Shown here in pieces: positions 18,807 through 28,027 of a stretch of DNA of 64,000 nt. The stretch lies in the NCBI RefSeq assembly GCF_014641695.1, contig NZ_BMIF01000002.1, forward strand, positions 310,001-374,000, read 5' to 3'. Position 1 is the stretch's first letter. Every line of letters begins with the position of its first letter. This DNA comes from Nitratireductor aestuarii (GTDB lineage: Bacteria > Pseudomonadota > Alphaproteobacteria > Rhizobiales > Rhizobiaceae). A program made the position numbers and the translations under genes. A model generated the notes under the pieces. It saw nothing but the letters and a program-made list of their open reading frames with translations. It was not told where the DNA came from and searched no databases.

Positions 18807-19313
18807 ATGGGCCTGTTCACCAGCGACATCAAGACCATGAACGACTTGTTCGTTCACACGCTGCAGGACATCTACTACGCGGAGAACCAGATCACCAAAG
18901 CGCTGCCGAAGATGGCGGATCAGGCAACCAACCCGATGCTGCGGCAGGGCTTTGAAAAGCACCTGCAGGAGACCGAAACTCATATCCGGAACCTGGAAGA
19001 GGTCTTCCAGCTGCTCGGCATGGAGCCAAAGGGCGTGAATTGCCCCGCGATCGACGGCATCATCAAGGAAAGCAATGAGATCGTCAGCGAAGTGGACGAC
19101 AAGAACGTGCTGGACGCGGCGCTTATCGCAGCCGCTCAGGCTGTCGAGCACTATGAGATAACGCGCTACGGCACGCTGATCACCTGGGCGCAGGAGCTTG
19201 GCCATGCGGACTGCGTTGCCGCGCTGAAGCGCAATCTCGCCGACGAGAAGGCTACCGATCACAAGCTGACGGAACTTGCCGAGAGCCGCATCAACTCGGC
19301 TGCAATTCATTAG
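18807..19313 (+). CDS. YciE/YciF-like ferritin-fold protein (DUF892)
   Basis: A 168-residue protein of the DUF892 family, an all-helical ferritin-like fold with a di-iron type site. Candidate ligands are Asp/Glu/His residues in LQDIYYAENQITK, HLQETETHI, AAQAVEHYEITRYG and LADEKATDHKL. Members are stress-induced in enteric bacteria and common in rhizobia. AGAGGA eight bases before the ATG at 18807 supports this start. It is monocistronic with a strong terminator. Confidence 0.9.
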   Translation: MGLFTSDIKTMNDLFVHTLQDIYYAENQITKALPKMADQATNPMLRQGFEKHLQETETHIRNLEEVFQLLGMEPKGVNCPAIDGIIKESNEIVSEVDDKNVLDAALIAAAQAVEHYEITRYGTLITWAQELGHADCVAALKRNLADEKATDHKLTELAESRINSAAIH

Positions 19314-19376
19314 CGTGAGACATGGAACTTTCGGCTGGTTGCGCCGTTAATTAGACACTGATCTCCTCCTTCCCCG

Positions 19377-19413
19377 CGTCCCGCCTGCTCCCCTGCTGGC
19401 GGGACGTTTCTTT
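19377..19413 (+). terminator. intrinsic terminator downstream of the yciF-like gene
   Basis: A perfect 9-base stem (CGTCCCGCC at 19377-19385, GGCGGGACG at 19398-19406) followed by TTTCTTT. Confidence 0.85.
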
Positions 19414-19463
19414 AATTCATGACCGCTTTCGGCTATAAAGGCGTTGTCGGGCAGGAGGCTCGC

Positions 19464-19970
19464 ATGCGCTGGAAGTGGTCGGAACGGTCGGTGATTGCCT
19501 CAGCACTGGTGCTGTGTGCAGGGCTATTCGCCATCGGGTGGTTGACGCGCAATGACAATCGCGAAGAGCCCTATCTGCAGATTTCTGGCGGAGGCTTCAT
19601 CTTCAACTATCGAAATGCCGAGGCCTACTACGGTTTCACCGCAGATGTGGTGAGGCCGGTGGAGAACGGCGCTGTTCTTGAAGCCGAGTTCGAAGATCCT
19701 GCGAGCGGCAAGCCGATCGTCATCTCTGAACGCCTCAGTTCCATGACCAACCGTTATGCCCTGCGCACTCCGCCGCTGCATGGCATCGAGGCGGCTAAGC
19801 CCTACAAGGTTGGGATCAGGCTCTATGACCGGGAGCGGAAGCAGGTGATCTGGGAGACCGAGCGCAGCTATGCCAGCCAGCTCAGTGATGACATCGTGCC
19901 GGATCACGCGCTAACCGTCGGGCCAGGGTATCACAGGCCCGAAGGATTACCGGGTGCCGCAGAGCCCTGA
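19464..19970 (+). CDS. membrane-anchored hypothetical protein
   Basis: A 168-residue protein with one N-terminal transmembrane segment (residues about 9-27) and a periplasmic domain rich in beta strands (YLQISGGGFIFNYRNAEAYYGF). I do not recognise a named family. CAGGAGG six bases before the ATG at 19464 decides the start over the ATG at 19419. The 3' end is 13 bases from the convergent YbhN-like gene. Confidence 0.65.
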   Translation: MRWKWSERSVIASALVLCAGLFAIGWLTRNDNREEPYLQISGGGFIFNYRNAEAYYGFTADVVRPVENGAVLEAEFEDPASGKPIVISERLSSMTNRYALRTPPLHGIEAAKPYKVGIRLYDRERKQVIWETERSYASQLSDDIVPDHALTVGPGYHRPEGLPGAAEP

Positions 19971-19983
19971 GACAGGGCCCCAG

Positions 19984-20940
19984 TTATGCTGACGGTGTCG
20001 TCGTTGACGAGGTGCTGTAGAGCTGGCTGCGCTCGAAGCCGAGCACGACGAAGAGCGCGATGATTAGCGGAATGATCAGGTAGAAGAGCCGGAAGACCAG
20101 GAGTGCTGCGAGCACGTCGGCCTGGTTCATTTCGCTCAGGCCCGTGATGAAGGCGAGTTCCAGTACGCCCAGTCCGCCGGGTGCGTGCGACAGAAGGGCA
20201 AGCGAGAACGAGATCACGAAGATGCCCAGCACCACCAGGAAGCCCGGATTTCCCACTTCAGGAAGCGCGAAATAGATGATGGCCGCAGCGCCCACGATCT
20301 CCAACGGTCCGATCAGCATCTGCTGGATGGCGATGGACGGACGGGGATAGGAGATCTCGACCTTGCCGATGTGAACGGACCGCAGCCTCAGCAGGCTGCC
20401 AGCGAGATAAACGGCCACGATCAGGAGCAGAAGCCCGCCGGTGAAGGCGGAAGCTTCTTCCATCGGAAGCATGTCCACAAACCGTTCCACCACGAGTGGC
20501 TCGATCAGGAAAGTGAGCCCGCCGAGGATCATTATTCCCAGGACGAAGGTGAAGGAACAGAAGGCAACGAGAACGCCGACTTCCGACGCTGAAACGCCCT
20601 TGGCGGTGTAGGCGCGGTAGCGCACAACCGAACCGGAGAAGACCGAAGCACCGATGTTGTGGGAGAGCGCGTAGGTGGTGAACGAGGTGATGGTTAGGTA
20701 AAGCCAGCCGATGTTGTCGCGGCGAAGGTGTTTGAGGGCGAGACGATCATAACCAGCAAGAGCTGCGTAGGCCGCGAGCGTGGCCGCGACACAGAGCAGC
20801 CAGTGCATGGGCGAAATCGCTGAAAGGCTGTCCCAGAGCTCATCGAGCGAGAGGCCACGCAGTTCGTGATAGAGCAGCCATGCCGAAAAAAGCACCGCGA
20901 GCAGTCCTACAACGGGCCAGAGATATTTCTTCAGCTGCAC
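19984..20940 (-). CDS. YbhN/UPF0104 (LPG synthase TM-like) membrane protein
   Basis: A 318-residue integral membrane protein with about eight hydrophobic helices. It shows the UPF0104/lysylphosphatidylglycerol-synthase transmembrane-region signatures: ALSHNIGASVFSGSVVRYRAY and, later, LSHAPGGLGVLE. It lacks the soluble aminoacyltransferase domain of MprF, so it is not an LPG synthase; the family is implicated in lipid or polyisoprenoid translocation, but its substrate is unknown. Confidence 0.8.
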   Translation of the reverse strand: MQLKKYLWPVVGLLAVLFSAWLLYHELRGLSLDELWDSLSAISPMHWLLCVAATLAAYAALAGYDRLALKHLRRDNIGWLYLTITSFTTYALSHNIGASVFSGSVVRYRAYTAKGVSASEVGVLVAFCSFTFVLGIMILGGLTFLIEPLVVERFVDMLPMEEASAFTGGLLLLIVAVYLAGSLLRLRSVHIGKVEISYPRPSIAIQQMLIGPLEIVGAAAIIYFALPEVGNPGFLVVLGIFVISFSLALLSHAPGGLGVLELAFITGLSEMNQADVLAALLVFRLFYLIIPLIIALFVVLGFERSQLYSTSSTTTPSA

Positions 20941-21269
20941 GGCACCAACTCCAAGTCGTCTCTTCTTTTTCTTATCGTCAATGGCATTCGGATCTTCTGC
21001 CCCATGGCACGGGCATCTTCCTCCTCATAGATGCCCGGGTACCCTGGTGTTTAGTCGATATGTTGGCCAATCGTACTGCTCTAGATCTGTATTTCTGCCC
21101 TATGCCAGCCAGCGGCCTGGTCCCCCATTCTCGAATAGCCCCGAATGATCTTAAGCATCCCCTTATGGCAACAGTCTGACAGCGGAAGCCCCCGGTGAAA
21201 AGAAGAAAAAGCGGCCCGCCTTCGAACAGCGTAAACTTTCACAGGTGATGTTTCGGGGAAGTCCGAAAC
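20941..21269. other. intergenic region, nothing recognised
   Basis: About 330 bases between the YbhN-like gene start and the end of the antiporter operon. I see no supported coding frame, repeat or strong terminator. It should contain the YbhN gene promoter. Confidence 0.4.
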
Positions 21270-21641
21270 TCATTCTTTCGGAGGCTTCTGCTGCGATTTT
21301 AACAGTGGGCTTTTTTCATCGCCCTCTGCCCAGTCACGGTAGAGCACCGCCCGCGCCAGAAGCATGAGCGTAACCGGCGTCGTGATCGTCACGAAGACAC
21401 CAATCAGGATTTCGTGGAACACAGGCCGGCTTTCCAGCCAGGTGAACAGGATCATCGAGGCTACGACGATCGAACCCGTCCCCCAACTGGTGCCGAGGGT
21501 CGGCGCATGGATACGTTCGTAGAAGGAACGCAGGCGGACCAGACCGATCATGCCGACGAGCGTGAGGAACCCGCCCAACAGGATGAAGGCCGAGATGATG
21601 ATCGCCAGCCAGAGCGGCATGTTCTCCAGAGAGTTAGTCAT
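21270..21641 (-). CDS. phaG: cation/proton antiporter subunit G
   Basis: A 123-residue subunit with three transmembrane helices (LAIIISAFILLGGFLTLVG at the start), the MnhG/PhaG family motif GLVRLRSFYERIHAPTLGTSWG, and a charged C-terminal tail. It is the last gene of the seven-subunit Mrp/Pha operon and overlaps phaF by 4 bases, so it is translationally coupled. Confidence 0.92.
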   Translation of the reverse strand: MTNSLENMPLWLAIIISAFILLGGFLTLVGMIGLVRLRSFYERIHAPTLGTSWGTGSIVVASMILFTWLESRPVFHEILIGVFVTITTPVTLMLLARAVLYRDWAEGDEKSPLLKSQQKPPKE

Positions 21642-21919
21642 TCGATCACCTCGCCGCGCATGAGGAATTTGCCCAGCGCCACCGTGGAGACGAAGCCCAG
21701 AATGCCGATGATCAGCGCAGTTTCGAAATAGATCACGGTGCCGGTGCGCATGCCGAACAGAACCAGCTGCAGCATGCCACAGACGTATAGCGCATCGAGT
21801 GCGAGCACCCGGTCCTGGGCGCGCGGGCCGCGTAGCATCCGTGTGGTGGCCAGCACCATCGCGAGTGCGATGGCGGCCTGGGAGATCAGGATCGACCAGC
21901 TGATTAGGATAGCGCTCAT
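21638..21919 (-). CDS. phaF: cation/proton antiporter subunit F
   Basis: A 93-residue, three-helix MnhF/PhaF subunit with the conserved segment RGPRAQDRVLALDALY. Both ends overlap its neighbours by 4 bases (ATGA junctions), as expected for a stoichiometric membrane complex. Confidence 0.92.
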   Translation of the reverse strand: MSAILISWSILISQAAIALAMVLATTRMLRGPRAQDRVLALDALYVCGMLQLVLFGMRTGTVIYFETALIIGILGFVSTVALGKFLMRGEVIE

Positions 21920-22401
21920 TCGAATATCTCCATCAGCAGATGCTCATACTGATTCTTGATGAGGTCGATCCAGTCCTGCTCATCGACGAGGTCGAACACA
22001 TGGATCATGAGGACGCCACGGCTGTCGCTGTAGTCGAGCCAGGCCGTGCCCGGGGTGCTGGTGACGATCACGGACAGGATGGCCAGCGCCGTCGGGTCCT
22101 TGAGTTCCAGCGGGATCGAGACGAAGCCGGAATTTCGCTTGTTATGCCCCTCGGTCAGGATCAGACGGACGACGGCGATGTTCGACCTGATGATGTCCAG
22201 CAAGACCAGCCCGATCAGCTTCGGGATGAGGTCCCAGCGCCGCAGACGCGGGGTGGAGGGCTGCAGCGAATGTAGCCCTTGCGCGGCCAGAAGCGATACG
22301 ATGATGCCCAGGATGAGCTGGCCAGGCGTGAAGTCGGTCAGCAGCAGCCACATGCCAATGAGGCTGACGATCAGCAGGGGATAGGGGAAGATGCGGCTCA
22401 T
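21916..22401 (-). CDS. phaE: cation/proton antiporter subunit E
   Basis: A 161-residue MnhE/PhaE subunit: an N-terminal pair of helices (PLLIVSLIGMWLLL onwards) and a cytosolic domain with the family sequence LTSTPGT-like region (VIVTSTPGTAWLDY). The ATG at 22401 overlaps the phaD stop by 4 bases and gives the normal length; the frame is open further upstream but that part is antisense-like phaD sequence. Confidence 0.92.
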   Translation of the reverse strand: MSRIFPYPLLIVSLIGMWLLLTDFTPGQLILGIIVSLLAAQGLHSLQPSTPRLRRWDLIPKLIGLVLLDIIRSNIAVVRLILTEGHNKRNSGFVSIPLELKDPTALAILSVIVTSTPGTAWLDYSDSRGVLMIHVFDLVDEQDWIDLIKNQYEHLLMEIFE

Positions 22402-24032
22402 CTGATACCTCCCCGGGGTCCGGGTGCGGCCTGTACGGCGTTCAGGACCGCATCGATATAGGCGTTCGGCTTGTGCAGATCGCCAGCTGTCGCGTCCATG
22501 AAGCGCATGGCCGGACCGGCCGCTACAGTAAGTCCGACGGTGACGAGCAACAGGGCTGCGACGGGTGCAATTTCCACCAGCAGCACGCGCGGCACCACGC
22601 CTTCCAGAGGCGCCCAGAAGGACCGGATGCCGGCGCGGCTCATCGCGATGAGTGACGCAAATCCCGAGAAGATCAGGAAGGAGGCGAGCCACCAGGCGGA
22701 GGAACGGATTCCGGAAGCCTCAGGGTCAAACATGGCCGAGAGCATGGCGAACTTCGCCAGGAAGGCGGACAGCGGCGGAAGACCGGCGAGCAAGAGGGTG
22801 CAGATGCCGAAACTTATGCCCAGAACCACAAGCGTTTCCGGAATGGCGAGGCCCACTTCGTTCTCGTTGATTTCCTCGATCTCGCTGTCTTCACCGAAGG
22901 CTTCGAGCGTCACGGCGAGAACGTTTGCCGCGGGGTCCTGTCCGCGCTCGATCAGCTCGATTAGCATGAAGAGCGCGCTGATGGAGATCGTGGAGGTGAC
23001 GAGATAGAAGAGCGCACCGGCGGTGACGCCATCCTCGGCAAAACCCACTGCTGCGAGCAGCGTGCCGGAGGAGATTAGCACCGAGTAACCCGCGAGCCGT
23101 CCCAGCGCCTGGGAAGCCAGCACGCCGATGGCGCCGAAGAGGATCGTCAGGAGGCCGGCCAGGAAGAGGAGCTCTGCGCCAAAACCGTTCGATCCGCCCG
23201 CCTTGATGCCGAAGAAGAGCAGCGTCAGTCTCAGCAGCACATAGATGCCGACCTTGGTCATGATGGCGAAGATCGCCGCAACGGGCGCCACTGCGGCCGC
23301 GTAGGCGTTCGGCAACCAGAAGTTCAGCGGCCAGATGCCGGCCTTGATCATGAAGGCCACGCCAAGGATCGCTGCGCCTGCTTCGGCGATCGGGCGGCTC
23401 TGGGTATCGAGCTGGCCCATCAGCACGGCGAGCTGCGCCATGTTCAGCGTACCGGTCTCGCTGTAGATCATCGCCACGCCGATCAGGAACAGGAGCGATG
23501 CCGCCAGATTGATGACGATGTAGTGCATGCCCCACTTCACGCGGGCGGCACCCGAGCCATGCAGCACCAGACCGTAAGAGGCTGCCAGCAAGACCTCGAA
23601 GAACACGAAGAGGTTAAACAGGTCGCCCGTGAGGAACGCGCCGTTCAGGCCCATTAGCATGAAGAGGAACAGGCTGTGGAAGTGCGTACCGGCCTTTTCC
23701 CAGCGTGCCGTCGCGAAGATGAACGAGGGAAGCGCCAGCACCGCCGTTAGCACCAGCATCATGGAGGACAGGCGGTCCAGCACAAGGTTGATCGCGATTG
23801 GCGAAGGCCAGTTGCCAAGCAGATAGACGTAGACGCTGCCATCGCCACCGGGGCCGCCGGTGTGGGCGCGTCCGAGCAGGAGGATCGAGACAGCCAGCAT
23901 GGCCGCGCAGGCCACGGTGGTGATCGTGTCCTTCAGGCGGCGTTCGCGCTCATCGAACATCAGCAGCAGGGCGCCCGCCGCGAGCGGTATCAGAATAGGC
24001 GCAATCAGGAGGTGAGTTGGACTGGGTATCAT
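22398..24032 (-). CDS. phaD: cation/proton antiporter subunit D
   Basis: A 544-residue NuoM/N-like proton-translocating subunit with about 14 helices. Family features include GLNGAFLTGDLFNLFVFFEV (with the conserved acidic residue), the LINLAAS-like segment, and IKAGIWPLNFWLPNAYAAA with the key Lys. It is homologous to complex I antiporter-like subunits. It overlaps phaC by 4 bases. Confidence 0.95.
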   Translation of the reverse strand: MIPSPTHLLIAPILIPLAAGALLLMFDERERRLKDTITTVACAAMLAVSILLLGRAHTGGPGGDGSVYVYLLGNWPSPIAINLVLDRLSSMMLVLTAVLALPSFIFATARWEKAGTHFHSLFLFMLMGLNGAFLTGDLFNLFVFFEVLLAASYGLVLHGSGAARVKWGMHYIVINLAASLLFLIGVAMIYSETGTLNMAQLAVLMGQLDTQSRPIAEAGAAILGVAFMIKAGIWPLNFWLPNAYAAAVAPVAAIFAIMTKVGIYVLLRLTLLFFGIKAGGSNGFGAELLFLAGLLTILFGAIGVLASQALGRLAGYSVLISSGTLLAAVGFAEDGVTAGALFYLVTSTISISALFMLIELIERGQDPAANVLAVTLEAFGEDSEIEEINENEVGLAIPETLVVLGISFGICTLLLAGLPPLSAFLAKFAMLSAMFDPEASGIRSSAWWLASFLIFSGFASLIAMSRAGIRSFWAPLEGVVPRVLLVEIAPVAALLLVTVGLTVAAGPAMRFMDATAGDLHKPNAYIDAVLNAVQAAPGPRGGIR

Positions 24033-24373
24033 CTTTCAGGCTCACGTCCGTCTACGTGGTCGGTACCGGTTATGCCACGCGAGGCGAGCAGAACTACGAG
24101 GAACAGGGCTGTTGTCGCGAAGCTGATGACGATCGCGGTGAGGACCAGCGCCTGCGGGACCGGATCGGCATAGTTCGCGGGGTTGATTTCGATGCCCTTC
24201 TCCACCACGGGGGGGCCGCCGATGTAGAGGCGGCCGGTGGCGAAGATGAAGAGGTTCACCGCATAGGAGAGCAGCGACAGACCCATGATCACCTGATAGG
24301 TGCGCGGCCGCAGGAGCAGCCACACACCGGAGGCGACGAGAATGCCGATGGCAAGGGACAGGAGAAGCTCCAT
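24029..24373 (-). CDS. phaC: cation/proton antiporter subunit C
   Basis: A 114-residue NuoK-like subunit with three helices: an initial LLLSLAIGILVASGVWLLL, then RTYQVIMGLSLLSYAVNLFIF and QALVLTAIVISFATTAL with the conserved DPVPQALVLTAIVI region. Its ATG overlaps the phaAB stop by one to four bases. Confidence 0.94.
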   Translation of the reverse strand: MELLLSLAIGILVASGVWLLLRPRTYQVIMGLSLLSYAVNLFIFATGRLYIGGPPVVEKGIEINPANYADPVPQALVLTAIVISFATTALFLVVLLASRGITGTDHVDGREPER

Positions 24374-27285
24374 CAGACGCGCTCCTCTGCTTCGGTCTTG
24401 ATCGCGCGGGCACGATGGCTGCGGATCGATTGGTGGGCGATGGCGATCAATATCAGGACCGTCGCGCCGACAACCAGGAGCAGGACGCCGAGATCGAAGA
24501 GCAGGGCGCTCGCCAGCGGCATGTCGCCGATGTACGGGATGTTGATGTAGCGGAAGAATGTGGTCAGGAACGGATATCCGAACAGCCACGAACCAACGCC
24601 CGTCATCATCGCAGTCAGGATGCCGAAGGCAATCCACCGGACAGGCAGGATGCGCAGGCGATCCTCAACCCAGCGCGTTCCGCCAGCCAGATATTGCAGC
24701 AGGAAGCCGATCGCCATGGTTACGCCCGCCGCAAAACCGCCGCCCGGAAGATCGTGGCCGCGCATGAACAGGAAGGCCGCCAGAACGATGATGATCGGGA
24801 ACATCCAGTTCATGATCACTGACGGTACGCGCATGAAGTCGTGCGCCGTCTCACCCAGTTCCCGATCCTGCTGCGCATCGTCATAGGCATTCTGGATGCG
24901 CTGCTGTTCCGGCAGGCCGACAGAGTCAGCGGCAGGACGGAAGCGGCGTAGCAGGGCGAAGACCGTCAGCGCCACGATGCCCAGAACCGTGATTTCGCCC
25001 AACGTATCGAAGCCGCGGAAGTCAACCAGGATCACATTCACGACGTTGGTGCCGCCGCCACCGGAATAGGCGTTCTGCAGGAAGTATTCTCCCACCGAAT
25101 CCGCCGGTGCGCTCGTCATGATCGCGAAGGACACGATGCCCATGGCGACGCCGCTGATGATCGCAAGGAAGAAGTCGCGGTTACGGCGCAGGCGTGCTGC
25201 AATGCGGCTGGAGGAGTCCACCTCCTCAAGGCGCTTCGGCAGCCAGCGGAGACCGAGGAGGATCAGAACCGTCGTTACGATCTCCACCACCAGCTGTGTG
25301 ACGGCAAGGTCCGGAGCGGAGAACCAGACGAAGGTGATGCAGGTGACAAGACCCGCGCCGCCGATCAGCACCAGTGCGGCAAAGCGATGGTATTTCGCCT
25401 GCCAGGCCGCGCCGACGGCACAGGAGATGCCGACGGCCCAGAGCACCGCGAGAATTGGATCGACCTTCTGAAGGCGCACGGATTCGCTCAGGAACCCGCT
25501 GTCGAACAACGGCCATGCGCCGACAACAAGCGCTGTCCCCACGAGGATACGCAGCTGCGGCTGGAGGCGTCTCGTGCCGAAGTTCGCTTCGATCCATCTA
25601 GCCCAACGCCAGGACACAGTCACCAGGACGCGGTCAAAGATGCGCTGACCCTTGAGCCAGCGCAGGCCAGGCGGATCTTCAGGCGAGGTGGCGAGGTAAT
25701 AGCGCAGCGCCAAGTAGAGCAGGATTCCGGCGACGAAGGCCAGAGCGCTCATGATCAGCGGCAGGTTGAAGCCATGCCATACAGCCAGGCTGTACTCCGG
25801 CGTGCGCGCACCCAGGACCGAAACCACCGCCGTGTGGAGGTATGGCCCGATCGTGAAGCCCGGAATGACGCCGACGAGCAGGCAAGCCAGCACCAGAAGC
25901 TCGATGGGGAGGCGCATCCAGTGCGGCGGCTCGTGCGGCTCGCGCGGCAGGTCCTCGGCCTTGGGGCCGAAGAAGACGGCGTGGATGAAACGGATCGAGT
26001 AGGTGACGGCAAAGGCGCTCGCCAGCGTTGCGATATAGGGCGTTGCCGTGTCAAACCAGGAATCGCGGTGCTCGACGATCGTTTCCGCGAAGAACATTTC
26101 CTTCGACAGAAAGCCGTTCAGCAACGGCACGCCAGCCATTGCGGCGGACGCGACCATGGCGAGCGTCGCGGTGATCGGCAGGGCGCTGAACAGGCCGCTC
26201 AGCTTTCGCATGTCGCGCGTGCCGGATTCATGGTCGATGATGCCGGCCGCCATGAAGAGCGACGCCTTGAAGGTCGCGTGGTTCATCATGTGGAAGATCG
26301 CGGCGACCGCAGCAAGCGGGCTGCTGAGACTGAGCAGCGTCACGATCAGGCCCAGGTGACTGATGGTCGAGTAGGCGAGAAGCCCCTTGATGTCCTGCTG
26401 GAAGATCGCGAAGTAGGCGCCCACCGCCAGCGAGGCCATGCCAGCGAAGCCGACGATGTAGAACCACTGGTCTGTTCCCGCCAGCACCGGCCAGAAACGC
26501 GCCAGCAGGAAGACGCCAGCTTTTACCATGGTGGCCGAGTGCAGGTAGGCCGAAACGGGCGTGGGTGCTGCCATGGCGTTCGGCAGCCAGAAGTGGAACG
26601 GGAACTGCGCGCTTTTTGTCAGCGCACCGGCGAGCACGAACAGCAATGCCGGGACGTACATGTTGCTCGAGCGGATCGTATTGCCGGAGGCAAGCACGAC
26701 GTCGAGATCGTAGCTGCCGACGATGTAGCCGATCAGGACCATGCCGAAGAGCAGCAGGAGGCCGCCCGCACCGGTGATGATCAGAGCCATGCGCGCGCCT
26801 TCGCGTGCGGCGGCGTTGTGATGCCAGTAGCCGATCAGCAGGAAGGAGAAGATGCTGGTCAGTTCCCAGAAGACCGAGATCAGGATGAGGTTGCCGGAAA
26901 TCACCACACCCTGCATCGCGCCCATGAAGCACAGAAGGAAGGCGTAGAAGCGAGGAACCGGATCCTGCGGCGACATGTAATAGCGCGCATAGATGACGAC
27001 GAGCAGCCCGATGCCGGAGATCAGCATCGTGAACATCCAGGCGAACCCATCCATGCGCAGCGAGAAGTTCATGCCGAGCTCCGGCATCCACTCGATCTCA
27101 CGCCGGATAACCCCACCGTCTTCGACGTAGGGATAAAGCATGATTGCGATGACGAATGCGGATAACGTGATGCCGGCAGAAAGCCACGCCTCAGTGTTCC
27201 GGGCGTTCTCGTGCTGCATGGCAGCCAGAATCGCCCCCAAAAAGGGCAAGATGATCAGGAAAAGAAGCGCGTTCTCATGAAACAT
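24373..27285 (-). CDS. phaAB: fused cation/proton antiporter subunit A/B
   Basis: A 970-residue polytopic protein combining MrpA (NuoL-like, residues about 1-780) with an MrpB domain (residues about 800-960, for example VIMNWMFPIIIVLAAFLFMRG). The NuoL-like part has LTSIFSFLLIGYWHH and KSAQFPFHFWLPNAMAAPTPVSAYLHSATMVKAG with catalytic Lys and His residues. The A-B fusion is the form found in rhizobial Pha K+/H+ systems (PhaAB of Sinorhizobium), which supports the pha name; Na+/H+ activity is equally possible. It is the first gene of the operon. Confidence 0.94.
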   Translation of the reverse strand: MFHENALLFLIILPFLGAILAAMQHENARNTEAWLSAGITLSAFVIAIMLYPYVEDGGVIRREIEWMPELGMNFSLRMDGFAWMFTMLISGIGLLVVIYARYYMSPQDPVPRFYAFLLCFMGAMQGVVISGNLILISVFWELTSIFSFLLIGYWHHNAAAREGARMALIITGAGGLLLLFGMVLIGYIVGSYDLDVVLASGNTIRSSNMYVPALLFVLAGALTKSAQFPFHFWLPNAMAAPTPVSAYLHSATMVKAGVFLLARFWPVLAGTDQWFYIVGFAGMASLAVGAYFAIFQQDIKGLLAYSTISHLGLIVTLLSLSSPLAAVAAIFHMMNHATFKASLFMAAGIIDHESGTRDMRKLSGLFSALPITATLAMVASAAMAGVPLLNGFLSKEMFFAETIVEHRDSWFDTATPYIATLASAFAVTYSIRFIHAVFFGPKAEDLPREPHEPPHWMRLPIELLVLACLLVGVIPGFTIGPYLHTAVVSVLGARTPEYSLAVWHGFNLPLIMSALAFVAGILLYLALRYYLATSPEDPPGLRWLKGQRIFDRVLVTVSWRWARWIEANFGTRRLQPQLRILVGTALVVGAWPLFDSGFLSESVRLQKVDPILAVLWAVGISCAVGAAWQAKYHRFAALVLIGGAGLVTCITFVWFSAPDLAVTQLVVEIVTTVLILLGLRWLPKRLEEVDSSSRIAARLRRNRDFFLAIISGVAMGIVSFAIMTSAPADSVGEYFLQNAYSGGGGTNVVNVILVDFRGFDTLGEITVLGIVALTVFALLRRFRPAADSVGLPEQQRIQNAYDDAQQDRELGETAHDFMRVPSVIMNWMFPIIIVLAAFLFMRGHDLPGGGFAAGVTMAIGFLLQYLAGGTRWVEDRLRILPVRWIAFGILTAMMTGVGSWLFGYPFLTTFFRYINIPYIGDMPLASALLFDLGVLLLVVGATVLILIAIAHQSIRSHRARAIKTEAEERV

Positions 27286-27431
27286 TGAATCGGCACAATA
27301 ATTTAACGGCTACAGAAGATCGATAGAACGTTAACAAATCTTGCAGCCAACAGACCGTCGTTCGCTTTCAGATCCGCAGCAGGACTGCATCAACCCTGAA
27401 ACGCATCTGTTCGGCATCAAAGATGCCGCAC

Positions 27432-27818
27432 TTAGAACCAGACCGCAGGGGGGGCTCGTGGTGCTCCGGCTTCGTACGGTCGCGACGTCAGGAATGTAGA
27501 CTTTTCCGACCACTGGCAAGCGGATTCCCGCCCGAAGAAGAGGTCCGGTTCAGCCTTCAGGCAGAGTGCATAAGGCGCAGGCCCGCAGATGAGGTCCAGC
27601 GGGGGAGGGGATCCCGCACCGGAATCGCAGGTCTGACGGCGCGCTGCCCAGGGCGACACCGCTTTCGTAAGCTCCGCGCGGCGTTCGAGCCCCTGCCATT
27701 TTCCAGCGGGTGCAGGAGCGGCCACAGCCTGAAAAACGGAGAGCATGCAAACAAGCACGAACGTCAGCACAGCTGACGCAACAATAAGGCTATGGCGGTG
27801 CTTGTCCGCGTAAGGCAA
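27432..27818 (-). CDS. small hypothetical exported protein
   Basis: A 128-residue frame starting at a TTG with GGAG upstream. Residues about 10-33 are a good signal peptide (SLIVASAVLTFVLVCMLSVF, then VAAP). The rest is Pro/Ala-rich with four Cys residues and resembles no family I know. Unusual codon content and an overlapping opposite-strand frame keep confidence low. Confidence 0.4.
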   Translation of the reverse strand: MPYADKHRHSLIVASAVLTFVLVCMLSVFQAVAAPAPAGKWQGLERRAELTKAVSPWAARRQTCDSGAGSPPPLDLICGPAPYALCLKAEPDLFFGRESACQWSEKSTFLTSRPYEAGAPRAPPAVWF

Positions 27819-28027
27819 GAGCCCTCTCCGATTTCGGCTAGATAACTGTTATGTGAGGCTCTGTCGTGCGACAGTCAACCTTTCACTTACCTAATACGCA
27901 AATATGAGTGAGAGGTTATGACAATGTCGTTGCGACGCGCTTTTTTCCCGATTTGTCGCGGCGTGTTTCTGCCCGTTCGCCCGAGTCGGCAACAGCAGAA
28001 TTTTCGGGACAGAACTGCGCAGGGTGC

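Noticed and set aside
25387-27165. 592-residue plus-strand open frame opposite phaAB
   Set aside because: It is antisense to a strongly conserved membrane protein, rich in Arg, His and Asp with no family pattern; it arises from high GC.
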